DNA from: Diphasiastrum complanatum
Taxonomy: Eukaryota > Streptophyta > Lycopodiopsida > Lycopodiales > Lycopodiaceae
Assembly (NCBI GenBank): GCA_029204225.1
Contig: CM055113.1
Span: 7,285,852-7,349,851 of the forward strand
Reading direction: 5' to 3'
DNA: 64,000 bases
Below, one piece after another: positions 31,713 to 45,151 of the stretch (position 1 is the first letter of the stretch; each line of letters opens with the position of its first letter). A program made the position numbers and the translations under genes. The notes under the pieces were generated by a model that was not told where the DNA came from, did no database searches, and saw nothing but the letters and a program-made list of their open reading frames with translations.

Positions 31713-33140
31713 CCCCCCCTTAATCTAGATCCGTGAATGCCTTGATCTTTGGACTAAGTAATGCACAAAATTTGTTGTGTGCATTAATACTCAATGCCTT
31801 TGTAAAAACATGTGCAACTATGTCTTTTGTTTGACAGTACGTTAAGCTTACCTCTCTGTCGAGATTCTGGCCCCTGACATAGTGATATTGAATCTCAATG
31901 TGCTTACTCCTAGAGTGAAATCTAGTGTTTGGCCAGTAAGGCAATGGCACTTTGATTATCATAGAATATGATTGTCGGGGTTTATTGATTCATACTAATG
32001 TTTGATAGTGAATTTCTCGACCAAAATGTTTTTTTAATGGATTGAGAAGCAGCAATATACTCTGCTTCTATAGTAGATAAAAGAGCAATAGAGGTTTGCT
32101 TATGATTGTTCCAAGAAATAGGACCGTTGTTGAGGAAGAATGTAAATCCAGATGTGGATTTATGAATATCTACATCTCCTCCCCAACTTGCATCTGACTA
32201 TCCACTTAGCTGATGAAGATTGTCATCATTGACTTCTCCATAGCAGATGCACTCGTCCATAGTAAGTAGCTCGAATATACCTCATGAATTTTATAAGAGC
32301 CTTCCAATGGGTGTTGCCAGGATTAGCCATGAATTGGCTAAGTGAGCTGACTACAAAAGAGATATCAGCAGGTCATTGCATATATGAGAGATCCAAGTAG
32401 CGATCGATAAGGATACTCTCTCATTTGTTGCTCTTCCTGCTTGGTCTGAGGACACGGTCCTTCGACAATCGCAGTCCTGGATTCATTGCTGAGTGAGCTA
32501 ACTTACAATTAATCAGATTATATCTGATCAAAACATTGTGAAGATATCTTTGTTGAGTAATATAGATCAGTCGTCTTGCTCTGTCTTTGTGGATTTGAAT
32601 GCCCAGACAAAAGTGAGCTTCGTCCAGATCAGTCATGTCGAACTCAAAAAACCTTCACCCTTAATAGCTTGTGTGCTATTGTCGCCAATATGAACATATC
32701 GTTTGGTGTTGTAAGGCGTATAGGACTTGAAACAACCGATATGGTTGGTCATATGTTGTGTGGCTCCGGAATTTTGTGGTTGGAACGCTTGTAGTATCTG
32801 CAAAACAACTTCTTCTTTGTCGGCTGATTCGACTGCTCTTGGCGCTGTGTCGGCTTCTGATTTTGCTTCGATGGCTTTCGAGCCTTTCTTCTTCTGCTTA
32901 GTCGAGCCTCTGTTGGTATATAAGGCATGAGAGTCAACAATCGAGGAACTGGAGGGTTCGTTCCTTCGAGTGTCTTCTTGCAACAGCATTGTGATGACTC
33001 TTGAGAGAGTCAGTTCAGAGTGTGTCGTGGTGATCATTGCCTAGCTGTTGTATGAGCGTGGAAAGCTTGAAAGGGGTGTTATTATTGCATCTTGATCGTC
33101 TCTGACTGATCCAATAGCGTCCATTTGTTTCAGCAGGTTC
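31713..33140 (-). mobile_element. Copia fragment G, protease joined to RT/RNase H
   Basis: From the right on the minus strand: gag end (DAIGSVRDDQDAIITPLSS, then SELTLSRVITMLLQEDTRR), protease region (NSGATQHMTNHIGCFKSY, YVHIGDNSTQAIKGEG), then directly late RT (FDMTDLDEAHFCLGIQIH) and, after much decay, the RNase H end (HSRSKHIEIQYHYVRGQ). Integrase and most of RT are missing. The junction lies near 32645 and shifts frame. Stop codons are frequent. Confidence 0.82.
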
Positions 33141-34890
33141 TTGAACTTTGAAATACAACAACAAAAAGGAGAAGCAGTTCCAACAACAAGCACCCAGTGC
33201 AACAACCATTCACTCAATCCAGCTACAAGAAGAAGATGAAGCATCGTTTATGACCAAAGTTTGAGAACATAATGATTCCTGGTATCTAGACTTTGGAGCA
33301 ACTCAACATATGACTCACCATCACAACTGTTTCAAAGACTATAAGTCATTCACCCACTCTTGAGTTGTGCAACTTGGAGACAACTCATCACATTCAATCA
33401 AAGGTGAAGGAACAGTCAGAGTGGAATTCCAAAGAGGTGAGGTCAAGATGCTGTCCAACGTTTTCCATGTTTCAAATCTGACCAAGAATCTGCTCTCAGT
33501 TAGGAAAATCGTCGATTCAGGTTGGAGGGTCGAATTCAATATAGAAGACTACACAATTCTTGACAAATCTTGGAAGGTTCTAGCCTATGGAAGAACAAGC
33601 GACTATCTTTACAAACTCAGCCACTGCTACTCTTCTAACGGTCAAGCTCTTCACAGAGCCACTTCTAAATCAACTGATATGTTGTGGCATTTCAGACTTG
33701 GCCATCTTAATTTCAATAGTATTCAGCAAATGTTTGCTCAGAGTCTAGTACAAGATCTGCCTTATGTCAGCAAGCCAACTTCTCCATGCGAAAGCTGTAT
33801 TATCAACAAGCATGCTAGAAGCCCCTTCAGTTTAGACTCAATTCATACATCTAAGGGCTTGCTTGACCTTGTACGTAGCGACATTTGTGGCCTGATGCAG
33901 ACTGCTTCGACAGGAGGAGCTCTCTATTTTCTAACCTTCATCGACGACTTCTCTCGAAGGACTGCTACTTACTTTATGAAGAACAAATCCAAAGCACTCA
34001 AGTTCTTCAAGTAGTTCAAGGCATCTGCAGAAAATCAGACTTAGAGGAAAATCAAGGCTCTGCGCACAGATGGAGGGGGAGATTATATCTCCACAGAATT
34101 CAAGGAGTTTTGCAAGGCCAACGAAATACATCAACAATATACAACCAACTACTCATTTCAGTCCAATGGTATAGCTGAACAAAAGAATCGGACACTCATC
34201 GAAAGTGCCAAGAGCATGCTGGCCTATGCCTCTCTTCCAAAGAAATTCTGGACAGATGTTGTTACTACAACTGCCTATTTGCAAAATCGATCCATCACCA
34301 AAGCCCTGAATGACAAGACACCTTATGAGGTATGGACATGATCGAAACCTTCACTCAAAAATATTTGAGTGTTTGGATGCATCGCTTTCGCTCATATTCC
34401 TGAAGATCTAAGAAGAAAGCTAAATGACAAGAGCAGGAAAATGATTTTCATATGCTATTCCCCAGACCACAAGGCATACAAGCTATACAATTTGAATACC
34501 GAGAAGACATTCACCAATAGAGATGTCATTTTTGTGGAAGACCAATTCATCGACCACAAGGGAAAAGCTGCTGGTAAATCGGTCCCAAGGATCGAGCAAC
34601 CAAATTCTGATCTAGGGATTCAATTGCAGAATAGCAACTCTGACTCAAACAATGAGTCAGAACCTCAACGAGTCAACTCACATCAAAGGAACGAAGTTCA
34701 ACCCAGAAGGTCGAACAAGTCTAGACAGCTTCCATCCAGATTTATGGATGATCTGGCCTGCTACTTTGTGCAGAAACCAACCACCGTTTTTGAGGCTATG
34801 TCTATTCCTGATGATGACCAGTGGAAAGCAGTGATGGACACCTAATTCGATTCTCTAATAGAGAATCAGACATTGACATGTACAGAATGT
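33141..34890 (+). mobile_element. Copia fragment H: gag end, protease, integrase, linker
   Basis: Plus-strand copia pol start. Protease is read as FGATQHMTHHHNCF, with Phe before the GA where DSGA is expected, then VVQLGDNSSHSIKGEGTV. Next is the pre-integrase domain (MLWHFRLGHLNFNSIQQM with CESCIINKHARSPF) and the integrase start (FLTFIDDFSRRTATYFM), a stop at 34012, then the rest in other frames. 34369-34845 gives FGCIAFAHIPEDLRRKLND and TNRDVIFVEDQF. It faces fragment G head to head with the gag ends touching at about 33140. Confidence 0.85.
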
Positions 34891-35620
34891 TCAGGATCTT
34901 TTGAGAACTCTTCCTCTGCCTTCCACATCATAGGCACACATTTCTTTTGTCTCTTATTAGCTCCACATTTAATAAATTTATCCATACGAAGAAACAAAGC
35001 AATGCGAGCTCTCTCCAAAAATGGATGATTCTAAACAAGAATAGGCCCCTCATCAACATGAGTTCTAACATTCAATGGAAGGTGTTTTGAGGGTATATAA
35101 CAATCTCTCGAAGTAGAGAATCGGTTCCGAAATCATTGCTTTGGACTATGATTATGGTTTCTTCCACCAAAATCTACCAACTCCACATCACTAACATTCA
35201 CCAAGAAGTATATTTGAAGGATTTGTGTCTGTCTTAATATCTTCCACCATCCAAAATCTGCAATTCACAAGATTGGCAGCCGGAATGGAAGTTGCAACAT
35301 TTGGAACACAAGCAACACAACAACAACAATGTATGCTACATAAGTCTCCACAAATCAACTACTCTACTACAAAACAACGATAACAAGAGCTCTCCAAAAA
35401 TTGAGGACTCTAGTGAAAAACAAGATAGTGAAAACTCTCCAGAAACTAGATAATTGAACAATCTAGAACACCCGCAATTTGACAGCGCTCCATTCAATAG
35501 CCTCCAGACTCCAAGGATGAGTGTTTTTCTTAATAAATCACCTAAAAACTAGAAACATAACAATATTCCACATATAAAATAATTTTTTTAGCATAGAAAT
35601 TTCAATTTTGCTTTTTACAA
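34891..35620. other. Spacer with no recognisable gene
   Basis: AT-rich sequence containing short ACAACAACAA and CTCCAAAAATTGAGGA-like motifs. I see no coding, LTR or RNA signal. Confidence 0.5.
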
Positions 35621-35635
35621 AGGCATGTGGTAATG

Positions 35636-35721
35636 CTTCTTGGTTTCCAAGGGAGGCTCGAACTTGGGACCAATGAAACTTTGGATGCCAAGCTAACCAA
35701 CTCAACCAACCCCCTTGGGTT
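35636..35721 (-). mobile_element. tRNA-like short retroposon (SINE-like) with target duplications
   Basis: The 86-bp body on the minus strand contains a box A-like TTGGTTGAGTTGGTTAG and a box B-like GTTCGAGCC, the internal RNA polymerase III promoter elements of tRNA genes, with tRNA-like spacing. It is flanked by perfect 15-bp direct repeats AGGCATGTGGTAATG at 35621-35635 and 35722-35736, typical of L1-type target-primed insertion. No A-tail or distinct tRNA-unrelated body is visible, so it could also be a retroposed tRNA pseudogene. Confidence 0.7.
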
Positions 35722-35899
35722 AGGCATGTGGTAATGGGTAATGGCCCTGTCAAAGGCCATTACCTAGTACATAATATATAGGGAATCATTTATTGATAGG
35801 GAATAAAAGAACACAATATAAAACACAATAAGAAAATTAAAAAAAAAATAAACTTGAAAATGTACATAATGTATCTCTATTTAAATCTTACATGAATCA

Positions 35900-36260
35900 A
35901 CGGTCCAGTTTAAGTTTAGGGACCACCAATACCTAGGGCTTTTGTCCTAGGCTACCATCCTTGGCCTAAGGCCCTTCCCCTACGAAACGGCCTCAGAGGG
36001 CTACTTCAAAAATTCTCACCCCCTTAACCCCCCCAAAAAAAAAAAAAAAAATTTGCATGTAAAAATTTATTTATGACAAAAAAGGTCAAGGAAAAAAGGT
36101 AAACATTTCACATAGGGAAAGGTTCTCTTTCTAGACTGTTCTCCGTCAAAAGGGCCTTCCGCCTTTGGTTATGGCACTAGAAGAAAGGTCTCTTTGAAAA
36201 AGGGCCTTTCTCCTTTGGGTACTGGCGGCCGAAGAAGGGCCTCCTTGAAAAAACCAAAAC
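35900..36260. repeat. Dispersed repeat upstream of the BT1-like gene
   Basis: Contains GCATGTAAAAATTTATTTATGACAAAAAA and several AAGGGCCTT units (36150-36240), resembling the block at 11640-11960 upstream of the PS1-like gene. A poly(C)/poly(A) stretch (CCCCCC then A18) lies at 36026-36049. Element type unknown. Confidence 0.4.
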
Positions 36261-36289
36261 ATGCCCCCCCCTAAATTCCATGATTGGAA

Positions 36290-36987
36290 AAGCCAAAATA
36301 CCCCGAACATTACAAAAGAGGTTGGATTTTTGCCATGTGTCAAAAATCATAAGATCTCATTTCATTGGTGATCATAAAATACGTGGCAAAATCGGAACGT
36401 TTGTAACAATATCCAACGGTGCGGGCTCTAAATTAATCCCTCCCATTCTCTCTCTCTCTCTCTCGTTCTCCTTCTCGTTCTCGTTCGTGTCTTCGCTGCT
36501 GTTCTCGTTGCTTTTGTGACGAGATAGATTAAACGAAAAAAGAGTGTATCGAGCACCTACCCACCTACCCCGTCTTCTCTCATAGTGAAGCTTCTTCCTT
36601 CTTAATTCATATCTACTTCTTGATCTTTCTATGGCAATGAACCAAAACGTATCTTCTCGATTAATAGTAAAAATTTCAATCAGAACAAGAAATGAAGGAG
36701 TACTGATCCGTGACAAATTGCTGCAAGAAAGTGCAATTTCAATCGCAAATAATCAGCAACGGCACCAGAAGGATTGTATACTTCTTTAGGTTGCAAATGC
36801 ATCTGTGACAGCAAATATTTTTCAATGCTTCGCTTCATTTAGTCGCATGGATTCTGCGTTTTAATCGAAAATGTAAGAATTCTGTCATTTACAGCGGCGT
36901 ATGCAAATTTTTGCAATCAAGAAAATTGAATAGAACAGTGGCCAGCCTTTGTCTCGCATATTTTTCAACTCAGTTTGGAAAAGATTG
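36290..36987 (+). promoter_or_regulatory. Promoter and 5' UTR region of the BT1-like gene
   Basis: About 700 bases between the dispersed repeat and the ATG. It includes a (TC)n tract at about 36449-36464 followed by more pyrimidine-rich sequence, common in plant 5' UTRs. No TATA box was convincing, so the transcription start cannot be placed. Confidence 0.4.
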
Positions 36988-39900
36988 ATGGCAGATATGC
37001 GTGGTGGCACTGAGGGTTTGAAGCCTTCAACCTCTGTGGTCAGAACAGTTCGCTTCAATAGGCTTATGCAAAGCAGACAATTGACAGGGGAGAGGTTCTC
37101 TACTCTTCCATGTTTGGTCTCCAGGGTTTCAGAGCAAATGCTGGAACTTATGAATCATCCTGCGTTTCCAGAGTCTACCTCTGTATCCGAGTTTGGTTTC
37201 AAAAACTTGTGCTTACAGGATGAATGTGAAAGGGCTGTAACAAGTGTAGACGAAACCGATGAAAAAGGGAAGCAGAAGCAGAAGACAAAGAGAAAAGGAG
37301 TGTTGGCAGTCCGCCTGAAATTGGGAAATGCATCTATAAAGAGATTATTAAGCGGTGCTTTTGCAGGAGCAGTGTCGAGGACGGCAGTGGCTCCGCTTGA
37401 GACTATTAGAACTCATCTAATGGTTGGAAGTGCAGGAAAGTCAATCGGAGCTGTTTTTTCCCATATAATTGAGACGGAAGGTTGGCAGGGTCTTTTTCGT
37501 GGCAACGGCATCAACGTCCTTCGCGTCGCACCCAGCAAAGCCATCGAGGTGTGCCTATTTCATGCAGACGAATGCTCATTATCAGATTCTGTAGCCTTCA
37601 TCCTTTAGTTTTGTCTGTCTTTAAGGTGGAAGCCAACGTCACTCATATTCTGAATTTAGTTCTCAATGGTGTGGTTGGATTTTTTCTTGTTCAACAACAT
37701 GTTTTTAGTTCTGTATTTCTTTGAAGTGCTCATGAGGTTGAGAAGATACGCCTAGGCGATAGATTTTTGAGTGGGAGGTTCATTGAAAATTTGTTTAGAT
37801 TCACATTTGCTTTAGAAATATTTTTTCATGCTTTTTCCAGTACATAATACCTATGCTGCTTTTCTTTGGTGCTCGAAGCCGGAAACCCCTAGCAACTTGT
37901 AAAGCCAATATGCCGTTTCAAATCTAGTATGTTGGAAAGTTCTAAATTAAGGCTAGCTATCAAATTCTTGACCAAAATGATCGTTGTTGTTGATACTTGG
38001 GACTCAGCATTCAATGTTTTTCTGTTGACGAGATTTGTGTACTTGTGGTTGAAGGAAGGGGTCATTGCTGCAAGTCAGATTATGAAGTCTTTACTTTATC
38101 TTTTTTATCAAACACTTCTTCATTTGCATGATTTTGCTCAAGGATCTCAACTTCTGGGTTTCTAAGCAACATTTCAACGAGGTGAGCATGGAAATGTAAG
38201 AGCTTAATCTGAAGGTATGCGGAAGGATGCCATTTAATCAAGTTCAGAGGATGAGTATGTGATAATAATAATTTCTTATGTGATGTCATATGTTGCTCCA
38301 AGCTCCTCAACCCAGTCTCAAACTACTGGAGCTATTATTAGAAACCTTAGGATCCTCTTATGGTAGAGTCGTAGTCACATGGTCATGGCCTCTCTAAGTC
38401 TATTTTTTTGAAGCTAATTTTCCTTATCATCAGCCATCAACACTTGGCCACCAACATAGCTAGTGACCAGCTTGTTCACTTGAACAAAATGTTGGCCAGC
38501 CTTCTCCAATCTCCTCTGGGAGCTTAAACTAGAGGAGAGGAACATGGTGTTTAAATGTCAATGTGATTCTTTAATTTGTAAGTGGAGTAGTGGATTGGGA
38601 GAATCTTTAGCAGATAGTGAGAATCCTTAAGAACAGAACAGAACATGTTTGTCTTTTAAGAGGATAAAAAGTCAATGAAAGTGCAAAAACTTTTTTTTGA
38701 GTTCTGATGTTAAAATTCTTATGTTCAAGAGTTGTTATGGACATGCTTGCAGATATGATTACAATAAGGAGTATATGGCCCCTTTTACTTTTCAGGGCTT
38801 GTTTATTAGTCGTAAAAGTCTTACGCTTTTGACCACCCTTCTAGACAACCACAAGGGAATGTCAGATTTATATAAATTCCTATATTGGAATTGATTAATA
38901 CTTATCAGAACTCACACGACAATAGCAAGAGAAAATAAAGAACATCGAATCACTTGATCAGTTAGTAGATTCATACTTCTCAATGACAAACTTGAAATGA
39001 ATCTCTCTTAAAACTAGAAATGGGCGCCATTATGTAGATTTAGTCATCATGCCTCCTAGTCTGAAAATGAAAAAGCAATAAAAAGCAATCATCTAAAACA
39101 TGTCTCTAAATAAAGTAAAAGCACTAAAATGACTATATCTACCAAAATCAGTGCTCTAAATCTAGCACTAGCATCTTGACTTGAGTCAATAACTAGTTGA
39201 GCTTAGTGCACGAAATATTGGCCTCAAACAATAGCTTGCAGGCTGGCCTCAAATATCCTAGACAATAACATTGGGGGTAACCAATTAAATGTATTCTAAC
39301 TTAATGTTTAATTTTTTTTATCATTAACACCAAGAAGTTCTCTAAACTTCTCAAACTTTTCTCTACCAAGCCCCTCAGTAAAGATATCAGCAACTTGATT
39401 GTTGGTGCTGCAAAAAACCAATTCCACTTCTCCACTTAGGATTTTCTCTCGAATGACGTGTTGTTTTCGATTTGTTTAGTTCTGCTATGGGATACTGGAT
39501 TCTTAGATAATTGCATACAACTTTGATTGTCACGTTGAAGTATTGTTGGACCTGCTTGTTGAATTTGGAGATCTTTACGAATCCTTCTTAACCATATGGA
39601 TTCACATGTTGTTGTAGTTGCCCTATATTCAGCTTCGGTAGATGATAACGCGATAGTTGGATGCTTCTTACTACTCCATAATATAGTTCCTATACCAAGA
39701 TTGAATGAACATCCTGTAGTAGATCTCCTATCCTCAGCGTCTCTTGCCCAATAAGCGTCCACAAGACCTTCAAGTTTTATATTATCTCTTTTGCTTAGTG
39801 AATGACGAACCTGTTTGTCCCTTTGATATACCTTAGAATCCTTTTTTTCTCTTTATAATGAAGAATTTTTGGCTTAGACATATATTGACTCACCATGCTA

Positions 39901-40257
39901 ATCGCAATGATTTATTTGGACATGTAGTAGTTGTTAGAAGCTCAATACTAAACTTCACTCTTCATGCTTTCCATTAACTAGCCGTATTACAAGCTGTAAG
40001 AGAGTTTGTAAATATTAGCTGTAAGTAAGCTACTACCAGCCATAATATAGATCGTAAGTCAACACGTAGGGAGTTCCTACATTTCGTCTCTTATGTACTT
40101 CTAACTTTCATTCAGTTATGATGACTAGTTCAGTGTGTTGCCTCTTCCTCTTTGTTTGTTACAGTGATTTCTACACAATACTATTGCTTGTGTAATTCTT
40201 TACACGGTATTAGAGCTATTCTAAGTCCTAAGCTCTAACTTTTAACTTCTAACTACT

Positions 40258-40330
<73 letters not shown>

Positions 40331-43300
40331 GGGAAAATCACTTCTTTATTCTCTTCCATCTCCTGTGTACCTTCTTTAAATATGACATCCCTGCTTAATA
40401 ATATTATTTGATGATTGATGTCATGTAGGTGATAAGCTTTTTCCTCATCATCATACCAAAGAAAAAGACACTTGATATGTTTATAGTTCATTTTTTAGAT
40501 GTATGAGCATACGCTTCCAAAGGCCCACCCTCAAATGATCAACATGTGGCTTTTTATTTGTAGAAGCCTCTTTTGGTGTTCGATTCACCATTGCTCTTGT
40601 TGGACTCCTAATGAGAAGATAAATTGTAGTATTCACGGCTTCAACCCAAAAACTATTTGGAAGTCAGTTTGCTTCTAACTTACTTCTGGCACTCTCCATA
40701 GTTGACCTATTCTTCCTTTCAGCAACGCCATTTTGTTTCAGTTTATTTGTGGAAGCAAATTGTCTCTTGATGCTGTTTTCCTTGGAAAACTCTTGAAATT
40801 TTGTTGACAAGAACTTTCCTCTTTATTTGGATGTAGGACTTTGATTTACTTGCCAGTTTGTTTTTCCAATCGAGCTTTGAAGTACTTGAAGTATTTGAAA
40901 ACCTTACTTCTTAATCTAACAAAATATGCCCATACTTTTCTAGTATGATCATCAACAAATATCAAAAAGTAGTTTGCTTCCCTATTGATAGTTTGCATAG
41001 GACCGCAAAAATTTGGATGAGCAAGCTCCAAAACATCTTCTGCCCTATTGTTAGTCTTCAAAAACCTGTAGACTCCTATAATTTAGATGTCCAAAATGTT
41101 CATGCCATAACTAACTTTGAAATACTTCAATTGTAACACAAACTTGTTGATCTAGTGTAGATATATGAAGTCGATAAAGTCATCCCTCTAGAATACCTTT
41201 TGCCATGATTGTTTAACCATTTTTGTTGTTTTTGACCAAAAGCTAGTTGCCATCAAACTCAACCTTCATTTTTTGTTTGGTTATTGCAAAAATCAAAAGT
41301 AAGTTTTTTTTTAACCTTGGAACAAAGAGAACATTCTTACTTTTTCCTATATCCCCTGATGGCGATTGAACTCTTTCTGTACTTTTGCCCTTGATGTCAG
41401 AAGAGTTGTTGTCACCTGACTTGACATGAGAATCAACACTACTTTTCTTAAATTGACTAAACCAATCACAATGTGGTGTCATAAGTTGTGTCGCCCTTGA
41501 ATCTATATAGTGCCATCTCTAGCTCCTTTTGAAGTTGATGTAGAGAATAGTTCATAGCACACAATAGCTTCATCCTTAATTTCAACCTCAATGAAATTAC
41601 TAGATTGATGCTTCTTTTTTTGAGTAAACTTTTTCTTCTTGCACTCAAAAACAAAGTGAACAAACTTTCCCCAGTAATTGTATTATTACTGTTTCATTGG
41701 GGTGTAGACTTGAAACCATTGCCTTTGTCTGCATCCTCTATGATGTCTTGCTTTTTGCTAACCACTTGATTGTCCTTGCCCTAGCTTCCTCTTGCCTTTT
41801 TGAAATTGCTTTTGAAAGAAGAGTCCATGCTCCTTGAAGTCCTCTCGTGTCATCAAATTTTGCCTATTCATTCTTCATGAAGAAGTAGCCCATTCAATTC
41901 TTCATAAGTAGGTCTTCTCGATCTCAAAGATAAGGTCATCACAAAATTTTGATAGACCAAAGGCAAACTATAGAGTACGATAGGAACAAGAAGATTATCT
42001 GGTACACTCTCTCCTATGGCTGTGAGCTAGTCTTTTAAATTCTCAACTCTTGTCATATAATTTGTAATTGACCCATGCATTATTGGAGTCCTTCGTCCTT
42101 CTTATTCTTAAGGAAAATGCCATGGTGATTTACTTGGCCTAATATGTCCCATCTTGTGGTATTCCTCTATTTGCCTAGCCGCTTTCCCCTCTTCTTTTTT
42201 TGACTAAACCGATATGGTTTTTAAGAAACGGGTTGGCTACCAGGCATCAATTCTATCCTACGGTCTACAGACTGGAAGGCTGGTAAACCATAAGGTAGTT
42301 GCTTAGGAAAATGTCACAAAATTCTTGTTTTAAATCTTGCGTTAATTGTTGCTCATGATGAGAATTTTCGATGTTACATTAAAAAAAAATGATTCACATT
42401 AGACTTATTAACAATATCACAATGCAAACTAGAATCTTAAACAAGATAAACTCATAATCAAATAATTGACTTTTTCCATTATCTCAGCCAAAGAACTCAT
42501 CGGCGATGAGAGTACGTCGGTCTCTTCGAAAATAGAGATATTTTACTATTTACATCTTTAAATACCAACAAGTGACTTTTAAAATTAATATCTAAAGAAT
42601 GTGATTTATTATAAAACCACTCATATCCTAGAATTACATCAGTGCGATCAAGATTCATGACATGAAAATTCAGTCGCTCGGCATAATCCTGCATCTGAAG
42701 CTCCAAATTAAGGACTTTTATATCCCGTATCTATGTGTCCGATCTTGAGGCTAACTGGACCACGTATCGATGATCGCTAGCCATGGTGGGCATTTGAAGC
42801 TTTTGCCCAAGCCAAGAATCTATGAAATTTTGCTTCTTGAATCTAATAATACATTAACGTCTTTCCTTAAAATTTTGCCTCTAACTCGAAACAATTGATT
42901 AGGCTTAAAGATAACGTACTAAAATTGCAAGCATGTGGACAATTTTCTACTAAATCGATTTGAAGTGTACCTACAAGTAACTCCATTGTCATGAGGTTCG
43001 ATGATTTGTTCTTCTTTTCGGGGCACCATTTAGCTTGATGCCCATGTTTATTGCATGAGAAGCAAAGATTCTCCTTGATTGCCACCTTGCGCGCCTTGTC
43101 CTTGATTACCAGTTTCTTGTTCTTTTTCTTTTGGTGAGCTGCAATATTCAATTCATCAAACTTTTTTTTTTAATTCTTAGGCTTTTCATTTTTTGGTATG
43201 GGGGCAATTTGACCAGGTATATTTTTTCGTAAAGCGACCAATGTACTATCATAGGATTTTGCCACGTAGATAGCATCCTCCAAAGTATGGAGGACATTTT

Positions 43301-45064
43301 GCTTACACTCGTTCCAATAGTCGCAGGCAATCCAAACATGAATTGTCACTGAGCGAACTTGCGATTGAAAGGCGGTACCTTGGCCAAAAAATCGTTAAAT
43401 TCTTGGCCATAGGTGTCCAATTTACAATTGCCCATCTGGTAACAATCTAGCATATAATCTGTATATGATCTGAAAAAAATGTATGGACAGAGGTCGGAAT
43501 GGACCTCGGAATAACAGATGGTATGGCAGTGATGAAACAAATATACATCTCCGAGTCATCGACGACAACCAAGGCCTTTCAGAATTTCTCCAAGAATCTG
43601 GCCTCCTCTTGTGTGCTTTCAAACAACAAATCCACCTAGCTTTGGCTCTAATACCACTTTCAAGATCAAACCCAAGGATCCAAAACTAGATAACTGATAC
43701 AGAGAAACCAAAGGGAATCGGATGGTGAAAAAACCAACCCAACCAAACCTAGATCAAATGGATCTAGCCCCCAAGCTATGAACCTCACAAAGCTCAATAA
43801 GGGAGAGCTTTGACACCTATAGCATGTAGCTACAATCACTAGAATCAAGCATGCACTAGTGGGAGACATCAATAGCCTAATAGGGCCACCTCATCCACTA
43901 CCACTATGTGTCATTGTTAGATCCATACCAATTAACCATCTTGACTTTTAGGCCTCTATCCATTAATTCTGACTTTAATACCATGAGGGCCTCAACCCCT
44001 CATAATCATAATGAATTTATGGGTCGAGCTAGGGGTACTGTCCTCACGGGATAATTAATCCGAGATCAGTCCAAACGTGGGCATGACAATAGCAATGATA
44101 GACATGCTAGCTTGGATCCAGATTGAGAGTGGTCTACTAGAATATGTTGGGGGTTCTGCATGTCAAGAATCATTCACTTGCAACATCGTTTTCTATAGTG
44201 GTATAGAAATGGAAAGGATCCAGATTGAGAGTGGTCTACTGAGATTTGTGCAACACATCCATAATCACATGCCTACGTCTTTAGGTGCCATGCGTAACCA
44301 CGAAGGTCTCATGTAACACCTTGAAAATTGTATGACTTCCAAGGTACCACGTGGCTGGGCGTCTACAGTTTGTGTGTTGGAGAAACCCCAAATTAGGAGT
44401 CTTGATACAAAACTTAACTGAACAATAAACATTGCGCATCCTGGACGGCTCATAACATTAAAATTTATGGTGCTAATCAGAAGAGTGGAAGTTTTTTTAT
44501 CTTACCCACGGACAAAAGATGAGCATGAGATCCTAATTCAACTGACAATTTATTGCTTTGTTACCTGGAGTATGCTGCTGAGGATATAACTTTCCAATAC
44601 TGCATATCAGTCGCTGAGAAATAATCGTGTTGTGGAAATGAGCACTGCGTAGCAGTTCCTCTTTTTTACGGAAGTGATAATTAACCCTTTGTAAAAAAAT
44701 ACGTTTTTTTTTTCAAGGGCCCGTTCCGGAACGGAACACGTTCTGGAACACGTTCCAGTATGGAACGGGCAACTAAGCGTCCTACTAATGTAAAAACCCA
44801 TGGGAATCCATACTTAGTAATCAGGCTCAATTTTTAAACCCGTTTAAATGAGGATATCATTGCCTTCCGAGCCTGATCTCACTTGCAGGAATCTGAACTC
44901 AACAGTCTAGCTCAACTACAATTCTGTGCTACTTAAAGAGCCTAAGAAACAAGCCTTCATCATGCAGTCTAAGATAAAGCATATGGTTTTTGAAGCTTAG
45001 ATTCCTATTTATTTTATCACCTATTATCCTGTATCTATTTTGTTACCTTGCTGTGTGTGTCTGC

Positions 45065-45151
<87 letters not shown>

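Noticed and set aside
37482-37724. Second plus-strand frame overlapping BT1 exon 1
   Set aside because: Out-of-phase shadow; the carrier motifs are all in the other frame and the splice donor at 37549 ends the exon.
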